Below are positions 51,068 to 60,900 of a stretch of 64,000 nucleotides of DNA, in pieces; position 1 is the first letter of the stretch, and each line of letters starts with the position of its first letter. The notes under the pieces are model-generated. The model made no database searches. It was not told the DNA's origin and saw only the letters and a program-made list of their open reading frames with translations. A program made the position numbers and the translations under genes. Source of the DNA: an uncultured Bacteroidales bacterium (GTDB lineage: Bacteria > Bacteroidota > Bacteroidia > Bacteroidales > UBA932); assembly GCA_944325435.1 (NCBI GenBank), contig CALVAC010000001.1, positions 62,001 to 126,000 of the forward strand. Reading direction: 5' to 3'.

Positions 51068-54000
51068 TTAGAAAGTAAGTTTGACTCCGAGGGTCATCGT
51101 CCTCTGTTGAGGATAATAGCCATTCTGTACAGAAGGGGATTCAGGGTCGATGTTGAATTTCGACAACGCGCTGAAAGTAAGTAGGTTGTATCCTTCAAGA
51201 TAGATTCGTAACGTCTCCACTCCAATCCTGCCCATCCATTTCTTCGGGAAAGTATAGCCTATCTGTGCCGTCTTGAGACGAAGATAGTCTCCTTTCCTGT
51301 ACCAGAAAGTGGATGCATAGCCGTTGTTTAGGCTTCTCGGAGTGATTTCGAGACAAGGGAATTCTGCATCCGGATTCTCCGGAGTCCAAGAATTGACAAC
51401 AAGATATTCAGGGGCATTCCCGAGCTGATAGAAAGGCCTCGAAAATGAAGTTGCACCATGTGAACCGTTAGCTGCACCTTCTGTCCCGCTATATATCCCC
51501 TGTATGGCTATGTCATGCCCCAATCCCCAGGAGAAAAGAAGATCGATGTCAAAGCCTTTCCAGCTTGCATAGAAATTGAATGAACCGGTATGCGTCGGAA
51601 CCGTGCTCCTGCCGACATACGCGAGGTCCTGCTGGATAGATATCGTGCCATCTCCATTCAGATCCACATACCTGATATATCCAGGATATGCCGGGCGGGA
51701 AGGATCGGTAGGAGAATTGTCGATCTCCTCCTGGGTCTGGAAGAGTCCATCGGCCACAAGTCCGCGCTGGGCTCCGACCTGTTTCCCCGTGAGTCTCTGA
51801 TATTCAGGTGCATTCCCTGAATCTCCCGCATATTTCAGCCATCTGGCATAGGCGTATGACCATACGACCTTCATGCTGTAGAAGAAATCACCTACCGTGT
51901 TGTAGTGGGACAAGGTAAGGTCAAAGCCTTTGTAGTCCACCTTGTTGACATTGGCTGTGCTGAAGTAATATCCTCCGGCAGATGGAGGATATGCTCCGGT
52001 GACAGTGCTGAGCTTACCGTATTCGTATTTATAGAAAGCATCCAGCTCCATCCCGAAAAGGCCGTTCCAGAGGGTGGCATCCAGTCCGATATTGTAGTTG
52101 AGGCACTGGGCCCATGTAAGGTTAGGATTACCGAGCACGCTTGCAGTTATATCGGACTGGCTCGCACCACCGATCACGACGGCATTCTGGTTAAGGGCCA
52201 TCGTATTCAACCACTGGAACGACGAGATTCCGCTCGTCGCCGTCTTTCCTATTCCGCCACGGAGTTTCAGGTTATTGACCCATGAGGCATTGAACCAGTT
52301 CTCCTTGTTGATGCGCCAGGCGACAGATGCTCCCGGAAGCACCACCCAGCGCCTGTTCATGCCTCCGAAGAGATAACTGCCATCATACCTGACAGATGCC
52401 TCCACATAATATCTGTCCGCATAGTTGTAGTTAACCCTCCCTACAAAACCTGCGACACGGGAGTGACCGCTTGATCCGGCTATTTCAGGTATCTTGTTTT
52501 CGCCTGCCGTGGTCAGGTTGGTTATATTGGACAGTTCATCCAGTTGAAGGAAATCAAGTCCGTACCCCGTTGCGCTTACAGAATGGCTTTTAGACTCCCT
52601 TGTCTCTGCCAGAAGGAGCACATCCAGCGAATGGTCGCCGAAATCATTGTCGTAAGTGAGACTCGACTGGGTGGTGAAAGTCCACTGGTTGCTCGCTGCC
52701 TCCGACAGGGTTGCAGTATCGCCTATGACCGAATAATAGCCTTTGGTATATGACAGTGTTTCAGTTGCAGAATTCGGAAGGGTGAGCAGCATGACTTCCA
52801 TAGGAGTACGGAGACTCCTGGTTGTGGTGTATCTCATGTCGTACCCCCCTTGGAACTTGGCGCTCAGGCCTTTGAGCCACGGGGCATCGTATCTGAGACT
52901 GAAATTGGTCTGTATATACGTATTCCTCGAACGGCTGTATCCTGAATTGTCCCTTGATGCAAGAGGAGTTGCAGGAGAGCCATTTGACGGTGTAGCCACA
53001 GGAATGAGGTCACCGTTCTCATCTGCGACGGCCTCCGGCACATACGGCAGCGCATAGCATGTCTGCTGGGGTATATTCATGAACGACTTCGGCGAAGCAG
53101 AGAAAAACGGTGCGTTCCTGTCCTCTATCCTTCCCGCAATTCCCACATTGAGGGTCCAGGCCTTCCTTATCCTGGCCTCCGCATTCAGTCTAAGGTTGAT
53201 ACGGTCATAATCATAATTCTTGATATTCCCCTGCTCATCCAGATAGCCCATCGATGCGAAGAACTTCACCTTCTCCCCTCCTCCGGAAGCCGATATGTTG
53301 TGGGTCTGGCGGAATCCTGTCCCGTATATCTTGTCGTACCAGTCGGTATTTCCCCAACCATCGACTCCATCTTTCATTTTCTGGACCTGCTCTGCTGTGA
53401 ACACGGCCTCATCTCCCTGGAGCACACGGGCCTTGTTGTACCAGTATGCATAACTCGGGGCATCAAGCCATTTCTGCTTCTCCGCATTCTGGCTGATGCC
53501 GACAGTCCCGGTATAGCTTATCCTCACCTTCTCATCACGTCCCTGCCTTGTGGTCACCACGAATGCCCCGCTGGCATCCAGGCCGTAGACTGCCACAGCC
53601 GAAGCATCCTTCAGCACCGAAATCGATTCTATCTCGTTTGGATCCAGTCCGTTGAAATCCTCTGCAGTACGTCTGATACCATCTATGACATAGATGATGT
53701 TGCCCTGTCCTCTTATGGTCAGGGAGGCATTGTCCTCTCCCGGCTGGCCGCTGGCCTGGAACGAAGCTATACCGGCTATCCTCGAACCGACCATATTGCT
53801 TATGCCCATTGTAGGAGCGCGAAGAATCTCCTCGTCGGAGACTGTCGAGATGGCACCGGTCAGACTTGACCTTTTCTGGGTACCGTATCCGACGACCACT
53901 GTCTCTTCAAGGAAAGCGACATCCTCCTTCATGGCCACATCTATCATGGCCCTGTCTCCTACGCGGATGTCCTGTGTCTCCATTCCGAGGTAGGAAAACT

Positions 54001-54217
54001 GGAGAATGTCCTTGTCCGTGACAGGCAGAGACCAGTTCCCGTCTGCATCGGTCACGGTGCCCACATTTGTACCCTTTATCAGTACCGAGACGCCAGGCAA
54101 CGGATTGCCCTCGCTGTCACTCACTTGACCTTTGACAGATGTCTGCGCGTACATCTCTGCTGCAAACAGGATAAATGCAGACATAAGGGTCAACAATTTG
54201 GGAGCCCGATTATACAT
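51068..54217 (-). CDS. SusC/RagA-family TonB-dependent outer-membrane transporter
   Basis: A 1049-residue importer. Domains in order: signal peptide (residues 1-24), carboxypeptidase-regulatory-like domain (VKGQVSDSEGNPLPGVSVLI, about 27-110), the TonB box/plug region with the SusC marker VVVGYGTQKRSSLTGAI (about 107-123), plug, and a 22-strand beta-barrel ending in ...TMTLGVKLTF, with the terminal Phe of outer-membrane proteins. With SusD it forms the pump for glycan pieces driven by TonB. It is the first gene of the long operon. Confidence 0.96.
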   Translation of the reverse strand: MYNRAPKLLTLMSAFILFAAEMYAQTSVKGQVSDSEGNPLPGVSVLIKGTNVGTVTDADGNWSLPVTDKDILQFSYLGMETQDIRVGDRAMIDVAMKEDVAFLEETVVVGYGTQKRSSLTGAISTVSDEEILRAPTMGISNMVGSRIAGIASFQASGQPGEDNASLTIRGQGNIIYVIDGIRRTAEDFNGLDPNEIESISVLKDASAVAVYGLDASGAFVVTTRQGRDEKVRISYTGTVGISQNAEKQKWLDAPSYAYWYNKARVLQGDEAVFTAEQVQKMKDGVDGWGNTDWYDKIYGTGFRQTHNISASGGGEKVKFFASMGYLDEQGNIKNYDYDRINLRLNAEARIRKAWTLNVGIAGRIEDRNAPFFSASPKSFMNIPQQTCYALPYVPEAVADENGDLIPVATPSNGSPATPLASRDNSGYSRSRNTYIQTNFSLRYDAPWLKGLSAKFQGGYDMRYTTTRSLRTPMEVMLLTLPNSATETLSYTKGYYSVIGDTATLSEAASNQWTFTTQSSLTYDNDFGDHSLDVLLLAETRESKSHSVSATGYGLDFLQLDELSNITNLTTAGENKIPEIAGSSGHSRVAGFVGRVNYNYADRYYVEASVRYDGSYLFGGMNRRWVVLPGASVAWRINKENWFNASWVNNLKLRGGIGKTATSGISSFQWLNTMALNQNAVVIGGASQSDITASVLGNPNLTWAQCLNYNIGLDATLWNGLFGMELDAFYKYEYGKLSTVTGAYPPSAGGYYFSTANVNKVDYKGFDLTLSHYNTVGDFFYSMKVVWSYAYARWLKYAGDSGNAPEYQRLTGKQVGAQRGLVADGLFQTQEEIDNSPTDPSRPAYPGYIRYVDLNGDGTISIQQDLAYVGRSTVPTHTGSFNFYASWKGFDIDLLFSWGLGHDIAIQGIYSGTEGAANGSHGATSFSRPFYQLGNAPEYLVVNSWTPENPDAEFPCLEITPRSLNNGYASTFWYRKGDYLRLKTAQIGYTFPKKWMGRIGVETLRIYLEGYNLLTFSALSKFNIDPESPSVQNGYYPQQRTMTLGVKLTF

Positions 54218-54264
54218 ATCAGAAAGTTTTAGTTTGACTGTTATTACCTGTAGTTAGCTGGAGA

Positions 54265-54272
54265 CAAATTTA
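54265..54272 (-). promoter_or_regulatory. TAAATTTG -7 box for the susC operon
   Basis: Exact TAnnTTTG match on the minus strand 47 bases before susC, in the gap after the XylR-like gene. A TTG (54295-54297) is 22 bases upstream, just beyond the usual spacing. Confidence 0.5.
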
Positions 54273-54310
54273 CGACAGCATCTACATGGATAACGCAATA
54301 AAAACGACAA

Positions 54311-55471
54311 TCAATCCTCACATTGCGCAAAAATATGGTTTTTGTTACGGTATTCCTTGGGGGAACAGCCGAAAATCTTCCTGAATACACGGGCTATGTT
54401 GGTATAGTCATTGAATCCTGCTTCAGCGGCCAGATCTATAAGCTGCCTGTCTGTTGTGATCAAAAGCTCAGCCAGATGCCTGCACCGGCAGCCAAGAAGA
54501 TACTGCCAGATGGAGGTGCCTACCGCCTGTCTGAACTTGGCCTCGAGGTTTCTCCGGGACATCGGTATGTCGGCAAGCAGAGTCCCGACAGTCAGCGGCT
54601 GGGCGTAATCATTGTCTATCCGCTGTACGACCTTCTTTATATACGGGTCTGATATGTCATATTTTTCCGTCGACTGGCGGGTTACGATACGGACAGGGCT
54701 GATCACTACATCCCTGACACCGTTGAAGTGCCCGTCAATCATCTCATGTATGAGCCGTCCCAGGGCATATCCTCCCGCCTTGACATTGAGCTCCACAGAT
54801 GAAATCGGAGGGTCTGATATGCTGCAGATGAGCTCATCGTTGTCAACCCCGAGCACCGAGATGTCATCCGGAATATGAAGATCCCCCATCTTGCATGTCT
54901 CGGAGACATAAAGGGCATTCTCATCATCACAGCAAAACAAAGCCACAGGTTTCGGCAGCATCTCCAGCCATGACCTGAGGCTTTCCCTCAACCCCGGGTC
55001 ATCTTTCTGCGCATATTCAAAACAGAAGAACTTCCCTCCGCGCGAACTGACATATTCACGGAACGCATCCCTCCGCTCACACGACCACACCACTCCCTCG
55101 ATGCCCATATATGCAAAATTCCTGTATCCTTTCTGCAAAAAGAACTGTGCGGCCATATACCCCGCACTCCTGTAGTCTCCGGTCAGGTTTGAGCAGTCTA
55201 AGCGCCTGTGATGATAGTTCTGGTAGACTACGGGAATGTCCAGTTCTTTCCGGATATCGAGTTCATCATTGTCCCATCTGCCGATGACTGCATCCGCCTT
55301 CCATTCCCTGGCATACCTTATTATACCTTCATCCCCGTATATCGCCCGAAACGATGGGGGAAGACGATAGAAAAGCCACGGCCCGTGCTCGGAAGAATAC
55401 TTCACCAGCCCGCGCAGAATGTTCCTCTCAAATTCGCTGGCGTAGTCCAGCAGAAGCAGAATCTTGTACAT
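54311..55471 (-). CDS. XylR-like AraC-family transcriptional regulator
   Basis: A 386-residue regulator with an N-terminal LacI-type sugar-binding domain (FERNILRGLVKYSSEHG, ADAVIGRW, ISVLGVDNDELI, residues 1-270) and a C-terminal AraC helix-turn-helix pair (MSRRNLEAKFRQAVG, AGFNDYTNIARVFRKIFGCSPKEYR). This is the xylose-regulator architecture. It lies upstream of susC in the same orientation and divergent from the esterase gene, so it probably senses a sugar from the target glycan and controls this locus. The start is ATG 55471; a TTG start lies 9 bases upstream. Confidence 0.9.
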   Translation of the reverse strand: MYKILLLLDYASEFERNILRGLVKYSSEHGPWLFYRLPPSFRAIYGDEGIIRYAREWKADAVIGRWDNDELDIRKELDIPVVYQNYHHRRLDCSNLTGDYRSAGYMAAQFFLQKGYRNFAYMGIEGVVWSCERRDAFREYVSSRGGKFFCFEYAQKDDPGLRESLRSWLEMLPKPVALFCCDDENALYVSETCKMGDLHIPDDISVLGVDNDELICSISDPPISSVELNVKAGGYALGRLIHEMIDGHFNGVRDVVISPVRIVTRQSTEKYDISDPYIKKVVQRIDNDYAQPLTVGTLLADIPMSRRNLEAKFRQAVGTSIWQYLLGCRCRHLAELLITTDRQLIDLAAEAGFNDYTNIARVFRKIFGCSPKEYRNKNHIFAQCED

Positions 55472-55552
55472 AAGCAACAATGGTTGGCACTAATATACCG
55501 GAAAAATTCTTAAATTAGCGCCCTGTCGGGAATAAAAACGCATAAAAATATC

Positions 55553-56638
55553 ATGACACGAATCCTATTGGCCGCAATCATGACTGCAATTACAGTCCAG
55601 GTCTTTGCGCAGACACCGAAGAATGTGAAATATGTCTTTACGGAGGCTTCTGACCTCAACCTCATCGGAAAACTGATGGATACACCCAACCCGTACCACC
55701 GGGTGGACACATGCGTGTTCAAGGGTTTCACCAAAGGGGAGAACGACCAGGTGAGATGCTCGGCCGGACTGGCTGTCCTTTTCCGGACAAACTCGACCAC
55801 CATATCCGTCAAGTCGGAATTCGGGTTCATGAACTACGGTGAAAATACTATGGGTATCGCCCTCCGGGGATATGACCTCTATATAAAGGACACTGACGGC
55901 AAATGGATTTATGCTGCCTCCAAGGCTGATGGGAGAAACCGGGGCAACTGCGTGCTCATCAAAGACATGGACAATTCAGAAAAAGAGTGTATGCTGTATC
56001 TGCCGATCTACAGCGAAGAATATTCCGTCAAGATCGGAGTGGAGGAAGGCTCCACAATCGAAGCTCTCGACTCCCCGTTCAGGCACAGGGTGGCAATCTT
56101 CGGATCAAGCTTCACACAGGGTATCAGCGTAAGCCGGGCCGGTATGAGCTACCCGATGCAGTTCATGCGCAACACCGGAATCCAGCTGCTGAGCCTCGGA
56201 TGCAGCGGCAACTGCAAACTCCAGCCATATTTTGCCGATGTACTGGCCGCTTCAGATGTCGATGCCATGATATTCGATGCATTCTCCAATCCATCGGCGG
56301 AAATGATAAAGGAGAGGCTTTTCCCGTTCATCGAAAAGATACAGGCTGCCAAACCGGGCATTCCGCTGATCTTCATGCAGACAATCTACCGTGAAAGCCG
56401 CAATTTCTGCAAGTCATCCGACAGTTTCGAACAGGCGAAACAGGATATGGCCGAAACCCTGATGGAAGAGGCGGTAAAGAAATATGAAAATGTCTATTTC
56501 ATCCGGACAAATGCTTCAGACCCGAGCAGGGACACCTCTGTGGATGGGACACATCCATCCGACTGGGGCTATATGTACTGGGCGAAATCAATCGAGAAAC
56601 CAGTACTGAAAATCCTGAAGAAACACGGCCTGGAATAA
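55553..56638 (+). CDS. Exported SGNH-family hydrolase/esterase
   Basis: A 361-residue protein with a Sec signal (MTRILLAAIMTAITVQVFAQ). It has an N-terminal beta domain common in Bacteroidetes SGNH enzymes (residues about 30-170) and a GDSL-type catalytic domain with the nucleophile Ser in IFGSSFTQG and Asp/His in VDGTHPSDWGY. It probably removes acyl (for example acetyl) groups from glycans. It is divergent from the XylR-like regulator and is followed by the thioredoxin-like gene with overlapping stop/start (TAATG). An imperfect promoter box TAAATTAG lies at 55511-55518. Confidence 0.88.
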   Translation: MTRILLAAIMTAITVQVFAQTPKNVKYVFTEASDLNLIGKLMDTPNPYHRVDTCVFKGFTKGENDQVRCSAGLAVLFRTNSTTISVKSEFGFMNYGENTMGIALRGYDLYIKDTDGKWIYAASKADGRNRGNCVLIKDMDNSEKECMLYLPIYSEEYSVKIGVEEGSTIEALDSPFRHRVAIFGSSFTQGISVSRAGMSYPMQFMRNTGIQLLSLGCSGNCKLQPYFADVLAASDVDAMIFDAFSNPSAEMIKERLFPFIEKIQAAKPGIPLIFMQTIYRESRNFCKSSDSFEQAKQDMAETLMEEAVKKYENVYFIRTNASDPSRDTSVDGTHPSDWGYMYWAKSIEKPVLKILKKHGLE

Positions 56639-57234
56639 TGAGAAAAGAGTCCTGCATATCCGGAACAATTCCCGGATGGATACGGCGGCTGGCACCGGTG
56701 CTGGTTGCAGTCTGCCTGACATCGTGCATAAAGGACAGGATACCGCAGGGAGCGGACCTTGAAGTCGGTGACAGGCTGCCGGAATTCTCCGTGACTATGG
56801 ATGATGGCTCCACGATATCCACTGCCGACATGCTCGGAGGCATATCATGCATCGTATTCTTCCACACGGGATGTCCGGACTGCCAGAAGACCCTGCCTCT
56901 GATACAGCAGCTCTATGACAGATATGAAAGCGCTGAGTTCCGGTTTCTCTGTATCAGCAGGGAAGAAGGGGCAGCGGAAATAGCGGAATACTGGACTGAA
57001 CACGGATATACGATGCCGTATTCAGCCCAGGAAAGCCGGGAAATCTACAACCTGTTCGCGACATACGCCGTCCCGCGCATCTATATTTCCGACATTGACG
57101 GTGTCATCCGCTCAATCTGGACAGACAATCCCCTCCCGACTTTCGATGAGCTCGAAACCGCCCTTTTAGATGCCATGCCGTTCGGCATGAACCCGAACGA
57201 ATTCCAGAAGAAAATGGCCGACCAGCCGTCTTGA
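56638..57234 (+). CDS. Thioredoxin-like (TlpA/ResA) lipoprotein
   Basis: A 198-residue protein with a lipoprotein signal (VLVAVCLTSCIKD). The mature part is a thioredoxin fold: VGDRLPEFSVTMDDGSTIS, active-site FHTGCPDCQKTLP (CPDC, about residues 79-82) and the cis-Pro strand AVPRIYISDIDG. It probably reduces or oxidises disulfides in the periplasm. Its start overlaps the esterase stop, so both are made together; why an esterase needs it is unclear. Confidence 0.86.
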   Translation: MRKESCISGTIPGWIRRLAPVLVAVCLTSCIKDRIPQGADLEVGDRLPEFSVTMDDGSTISTADMLGGISCIVFFHTGCPDCQKTLPLIQQLYDRYESAEFRFLCISREEGAAEIAEYWTEHGYTMPYSAQESREIYNLFATYAVPRIYISDIDGVIRSIWTDNPLPTFDELETALLDAMPFGMNPNEFQKKMADQPS

Positions 57235-57289
57235 TATATCCATTCCTATCCGTCTGAATCCAGCCGGACAATTTTACCTGCAATGCCGG

Positions 57290-57895
57290 TCACGGCAGGA
57301 GAAGATGCTCCATCTGACTGACTATGTATGGCTTCCACTGGGAGAGGATATCGCTGTAGCTGAGACCTTCCGTGACAAATACGGCATTGACCATGGCGCG
57401 AGAGAGGACGGGGAAGAGCATAAGCCCGTAGAAAGCGAACAGCACATCATAGATGGGCACCTGCCTGAGTCTGCCTGCATCCATCTCCGCCTGCAGGATC
57501 TCCTGTATCCTGACAAAATAGCCGGGCATCCCCATATCCTTTACCGTAGCCTCAAGATGCGATATGTCCCTGTTCGCCTCTCCGAGAACAAAGGCAGGCA
57601 GATAGGGATATTCCATAAAGGTCTCCATATATTCATCCACTATCTCCCCTATCCTTTCCCCTATGGGCCTGTCTTGTGTCAGGATGTATTCTATCTTCGG
57701 GACCACGGCCGAGATAATGTCAGCGAATACTGCAGAGAACATCTTGTCCTTGGTCCGGAAATAATAGTGCAGGGCGGGACGGTTGATTCCGGCAGCCTGG
57801 GCGATGTCGCTCATGCTGGTTTTCTCGTATCCCCGCTCTATGAACAGACGGCGGGCCTCCCTGATTATCCTTTCTTCTGTGTCGTTGCCGGTCAT
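57290..57895 (-). CDS. TetR/AcrR-family regulator
   Basis: A 201-residue regulator. The N-terminal helix-turn-helix (IIREARRLFIERGYEKTSMSDIAQAAGINRPALHYYFRTKD) is intact, followed by a helical ligand-binding domain of unknown specificity. It begins 13 bases after the large activase gene and is presumably co-transcribed. A 16-base inverted repeat at the activase promoter (62290-62305) is a fitting operator, so it likely represses its own operon. Ligand unknown. Confidence 0.92.
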   Translation of the reverse strand: MTGNDTEERIIREARRLFIERGYEKTSMSDIAQAAGINRPALHYYFRTKDKMFSAVFADIISAVVPKIEYILTQDRPIGERIGEIVDEYMETFMEYPYLPAFVLGEANRDISHLEATVKDMGMPGYFVRIQEILQAEMDAGRLRQVPIYDVLFAFYGLMLFPVLSRAMVNAVFVTEGLSYSDILSQWKPYIVSQMEHLLLP

Positions 57896-57908
57896 GGATG
57901 TCTATGTT

Positions 57909-60900
57909 TTAGCGGGATGGTATAACTGTATCTTCACTCATTTCAGGATGACATTCCCGCGCAGCTTGTCCAGAAGCGATGGGATGTTCCGGATCCGGCA
58001 TCCTTATATTGTCGATGAAAAGGAGGAGGCGGTTGATAATGTTCACATCGCTGACTCCGCTGTCGAAATCTACAGAAAGCAGGTTTACCTCCGGATATAC
58101 CTTCTTTATCCTGTTCTCTATCCCCCTTTCGACTATATGGTTGGCTATGCATCCGAACGGCTGCAGAGAAATCACATTTCTGACACCGTGCCGGCAATAG
58201 GAGGCTATCTCGGCAGGAAGGAGCCAGCCCTCCCCGAAAATCGCATTGAGGGAAACCAGTTCCCTGCCGTACTCGGCCTCCTCGAATATGTCACCGAAAG
58301 GCCTGTAATATCGGAACCCGGATGCCCTGCGGTCAACCTCCCGCACTTTCTTCATCAGGAAGCCGTAGAATCCGCTGAAGACAAACTCCGGCACACGGCT
58401 CTTTTCCAGGCCTGTCTGCTTCTTGGTCCTGCGGTTCACGAAATACTGTAGAAAGAAATCCGTCAGCACAGGAGGGACAATCTCTATTCCTCTGTCCATC
58501 AGCCATCCGGTCACATTCCTGTGTGCGAACGGATTGAATTTCAGATATATTTCTCCGACAACCCCGACTTTTGCAGTCTCCCTGTCCTCGCATACGCCAT
58601 CAAAATCCTCCGCAGCCTTTTCTATGAGGGAAAGCAGCCGTCCGGGAATGTCCTTCCCATCACTTATTACCTTTGCGGCCAGGTCCAGATACCGGTCCTT
58701 CAGCCTTGCCGCCGCTCCGGGGACTGTCTCCCTGACCGCTGCCGGATAATAGAACTTGGCGATACAGTCACTGTAAAGTATGGCATAGAATGCCGGTATG
58801 ACAATCCTGGCCCAGTTGACCCTGAATCCGGGCTGCTCATTCTCTATCCCGCTTCCGACAGAGACGGAAACGACAGGCACATCGCCGTACCCGGCATCGA
58901 CAAGAGCCTTCTTGATCAGGGATATGTAATTGCTCGCCCTGCACTGGCCTCCCGTCTGTGTAATGGCCACTGCGGTACGGGATGTATCGTATCTGCCTGA
59001 TTTCAGTGCCTTGATTATGTCCCCTACCACAAGCGTGGCCGGATAGCAGACCTCGTTGTTGGCATATTTCAGCCCCCAGTCACAAGATTCCGCATCGCTC
59101 AGAGGAAGGTTCTCCACATCATATCCGGCAAGTTCCATCACTGCAGGGATAAGAGGGGAAATGAACGGGGTGAAGAACGGGACCAGTATCTTCCTGTGCC
59201 TGTCCTCTTCCCTGAACACAGGCACGGTACGGAATCCCGTTGCATCACATTGCTTTTTGCGAGACAGTTTAAGGCTTTCCACAAGAGACCTTATACGCAG
59301 TTTTATCGAACCCGCATTGTCTATGTCATCGAGTTTCAGCAAAGTCAGAGACTTGCCGTGTGCGAGCAGCATATCCCTCACCGCATCCGTAAGGAAGGCA
59401 TCCGGACCGCAACCGAATGATGTAAGCTGGACACACTGTACATCATCCCCTTGCATTGCAGCCCATTTTGCCGCCTTGAGAATCCTGTTGGTATAGGCCC
59501 ACTGCGAGACGAAGTGCACATCATCAAGTGGGACATCCATACATCTCACGATATCATCCGTTATCACATCCGCTCCCATATCAGCCACGATGTCCGATAC
59601 TTTATGCTGTATCAGAGGATCCGCATGGTACGGACGTCCTGTAAGCAGTATGACAAGCCGTCCTTGCTTTCTGGCATCCTCGAACTGCTCCCGACAGGCC
59701 CGTGCGATGTCTTCCGCATACTTCTCCTGTTCCTCTTCTGAGCGCAGGACTGCATTGAGAGCGGTCTTGCGGTCCACCCCAAGACCGGCCAGATAAGAAA
59801 TACACTGACGATGCAGCTGTTCCCTGTCCTTGAATGTCACAACAGGAGAATCTATTGGCACCCATCCAGACTGGACGCTGCGGATCACCTCGGAATAGCC
59901 TGTGACTATGGGGCAGTTGTAGCTGTTCTGCTCCTTTCCGGGCTTCTCGTAGACCACAAACGGCATGAAAATCCTGTCTACCGGCTTTGCCGCAAGATTC
60001 TCTATATGACTGTGGACAATCTTTGCCGGGAAGCATATGTTGTCCGACATGACCATACATGCAGATCTCTCGTATGCCTTGTAAGATGACGGATCCGACA
60101 GGACCACATCCATCCCGCATGATGTAAAGAGAGTATGCCAGAACGGGAAATCCTCATACATGTTGAGACATCTCGGTATGCCTATCTTCAACCCGGGTTG
60201 CTTTCCTGACGTGCAGCCTGATGACACAGCATTGTTTCCATCTCCGTGTCCTGTCCTGTTGCCGTCCATAGCCTCGCCGAAAAGAAGCCGGAGCTTTTTC
60301 CCATAGACATTGCCGCCGTGGATCTGCGCCCCGGCCCCATTGGAAAACACTCTCTCGCACCTGTTTCCGGAGTAATAGTCCTTCCCGTTCCCGAAATGGT
60401 AACGCACCACAAGACAGCTGTTGTCGCAACCTCTGCAATTCAGCGAAGCTGTCGTATATTTCGCCTTTGACAGCATATCCTGCAGTCCGACAGGCACACA
60501 ATGGACAGTCTTTCCTGCCTCTTCCTTCTCCTTTGCGTACAAGGCACATCCGTATGCCCCCATCAGTTCCGGAGCATCACACCTCGACACCTTGCAGCCG
60601 GTAAGATTCTCGAGAGCCTTCACCACTGCATCATTGCGCATTGTGCCGCCCTGTACGACGATATGACCGCCCAACACTGACGGGTTGTTGAGTTTCAACA
60701 CCTTATACAGGCAATTTCTGACCACTGAATACGACAGACCTGCAGCGATGTCCTCCATCTGCGCACCTTCGCGGAGCACCTGTTTCACCTTGGAATTCAT
60801 AAAGACCGTACACCTGGTCCCGAGATCGCACGGAGCCTTGGAACGGCAGGCTGCCTCCGCAAATTCAGATGCGGAAAAACCGAGAGACTTTGCAAAAGTC

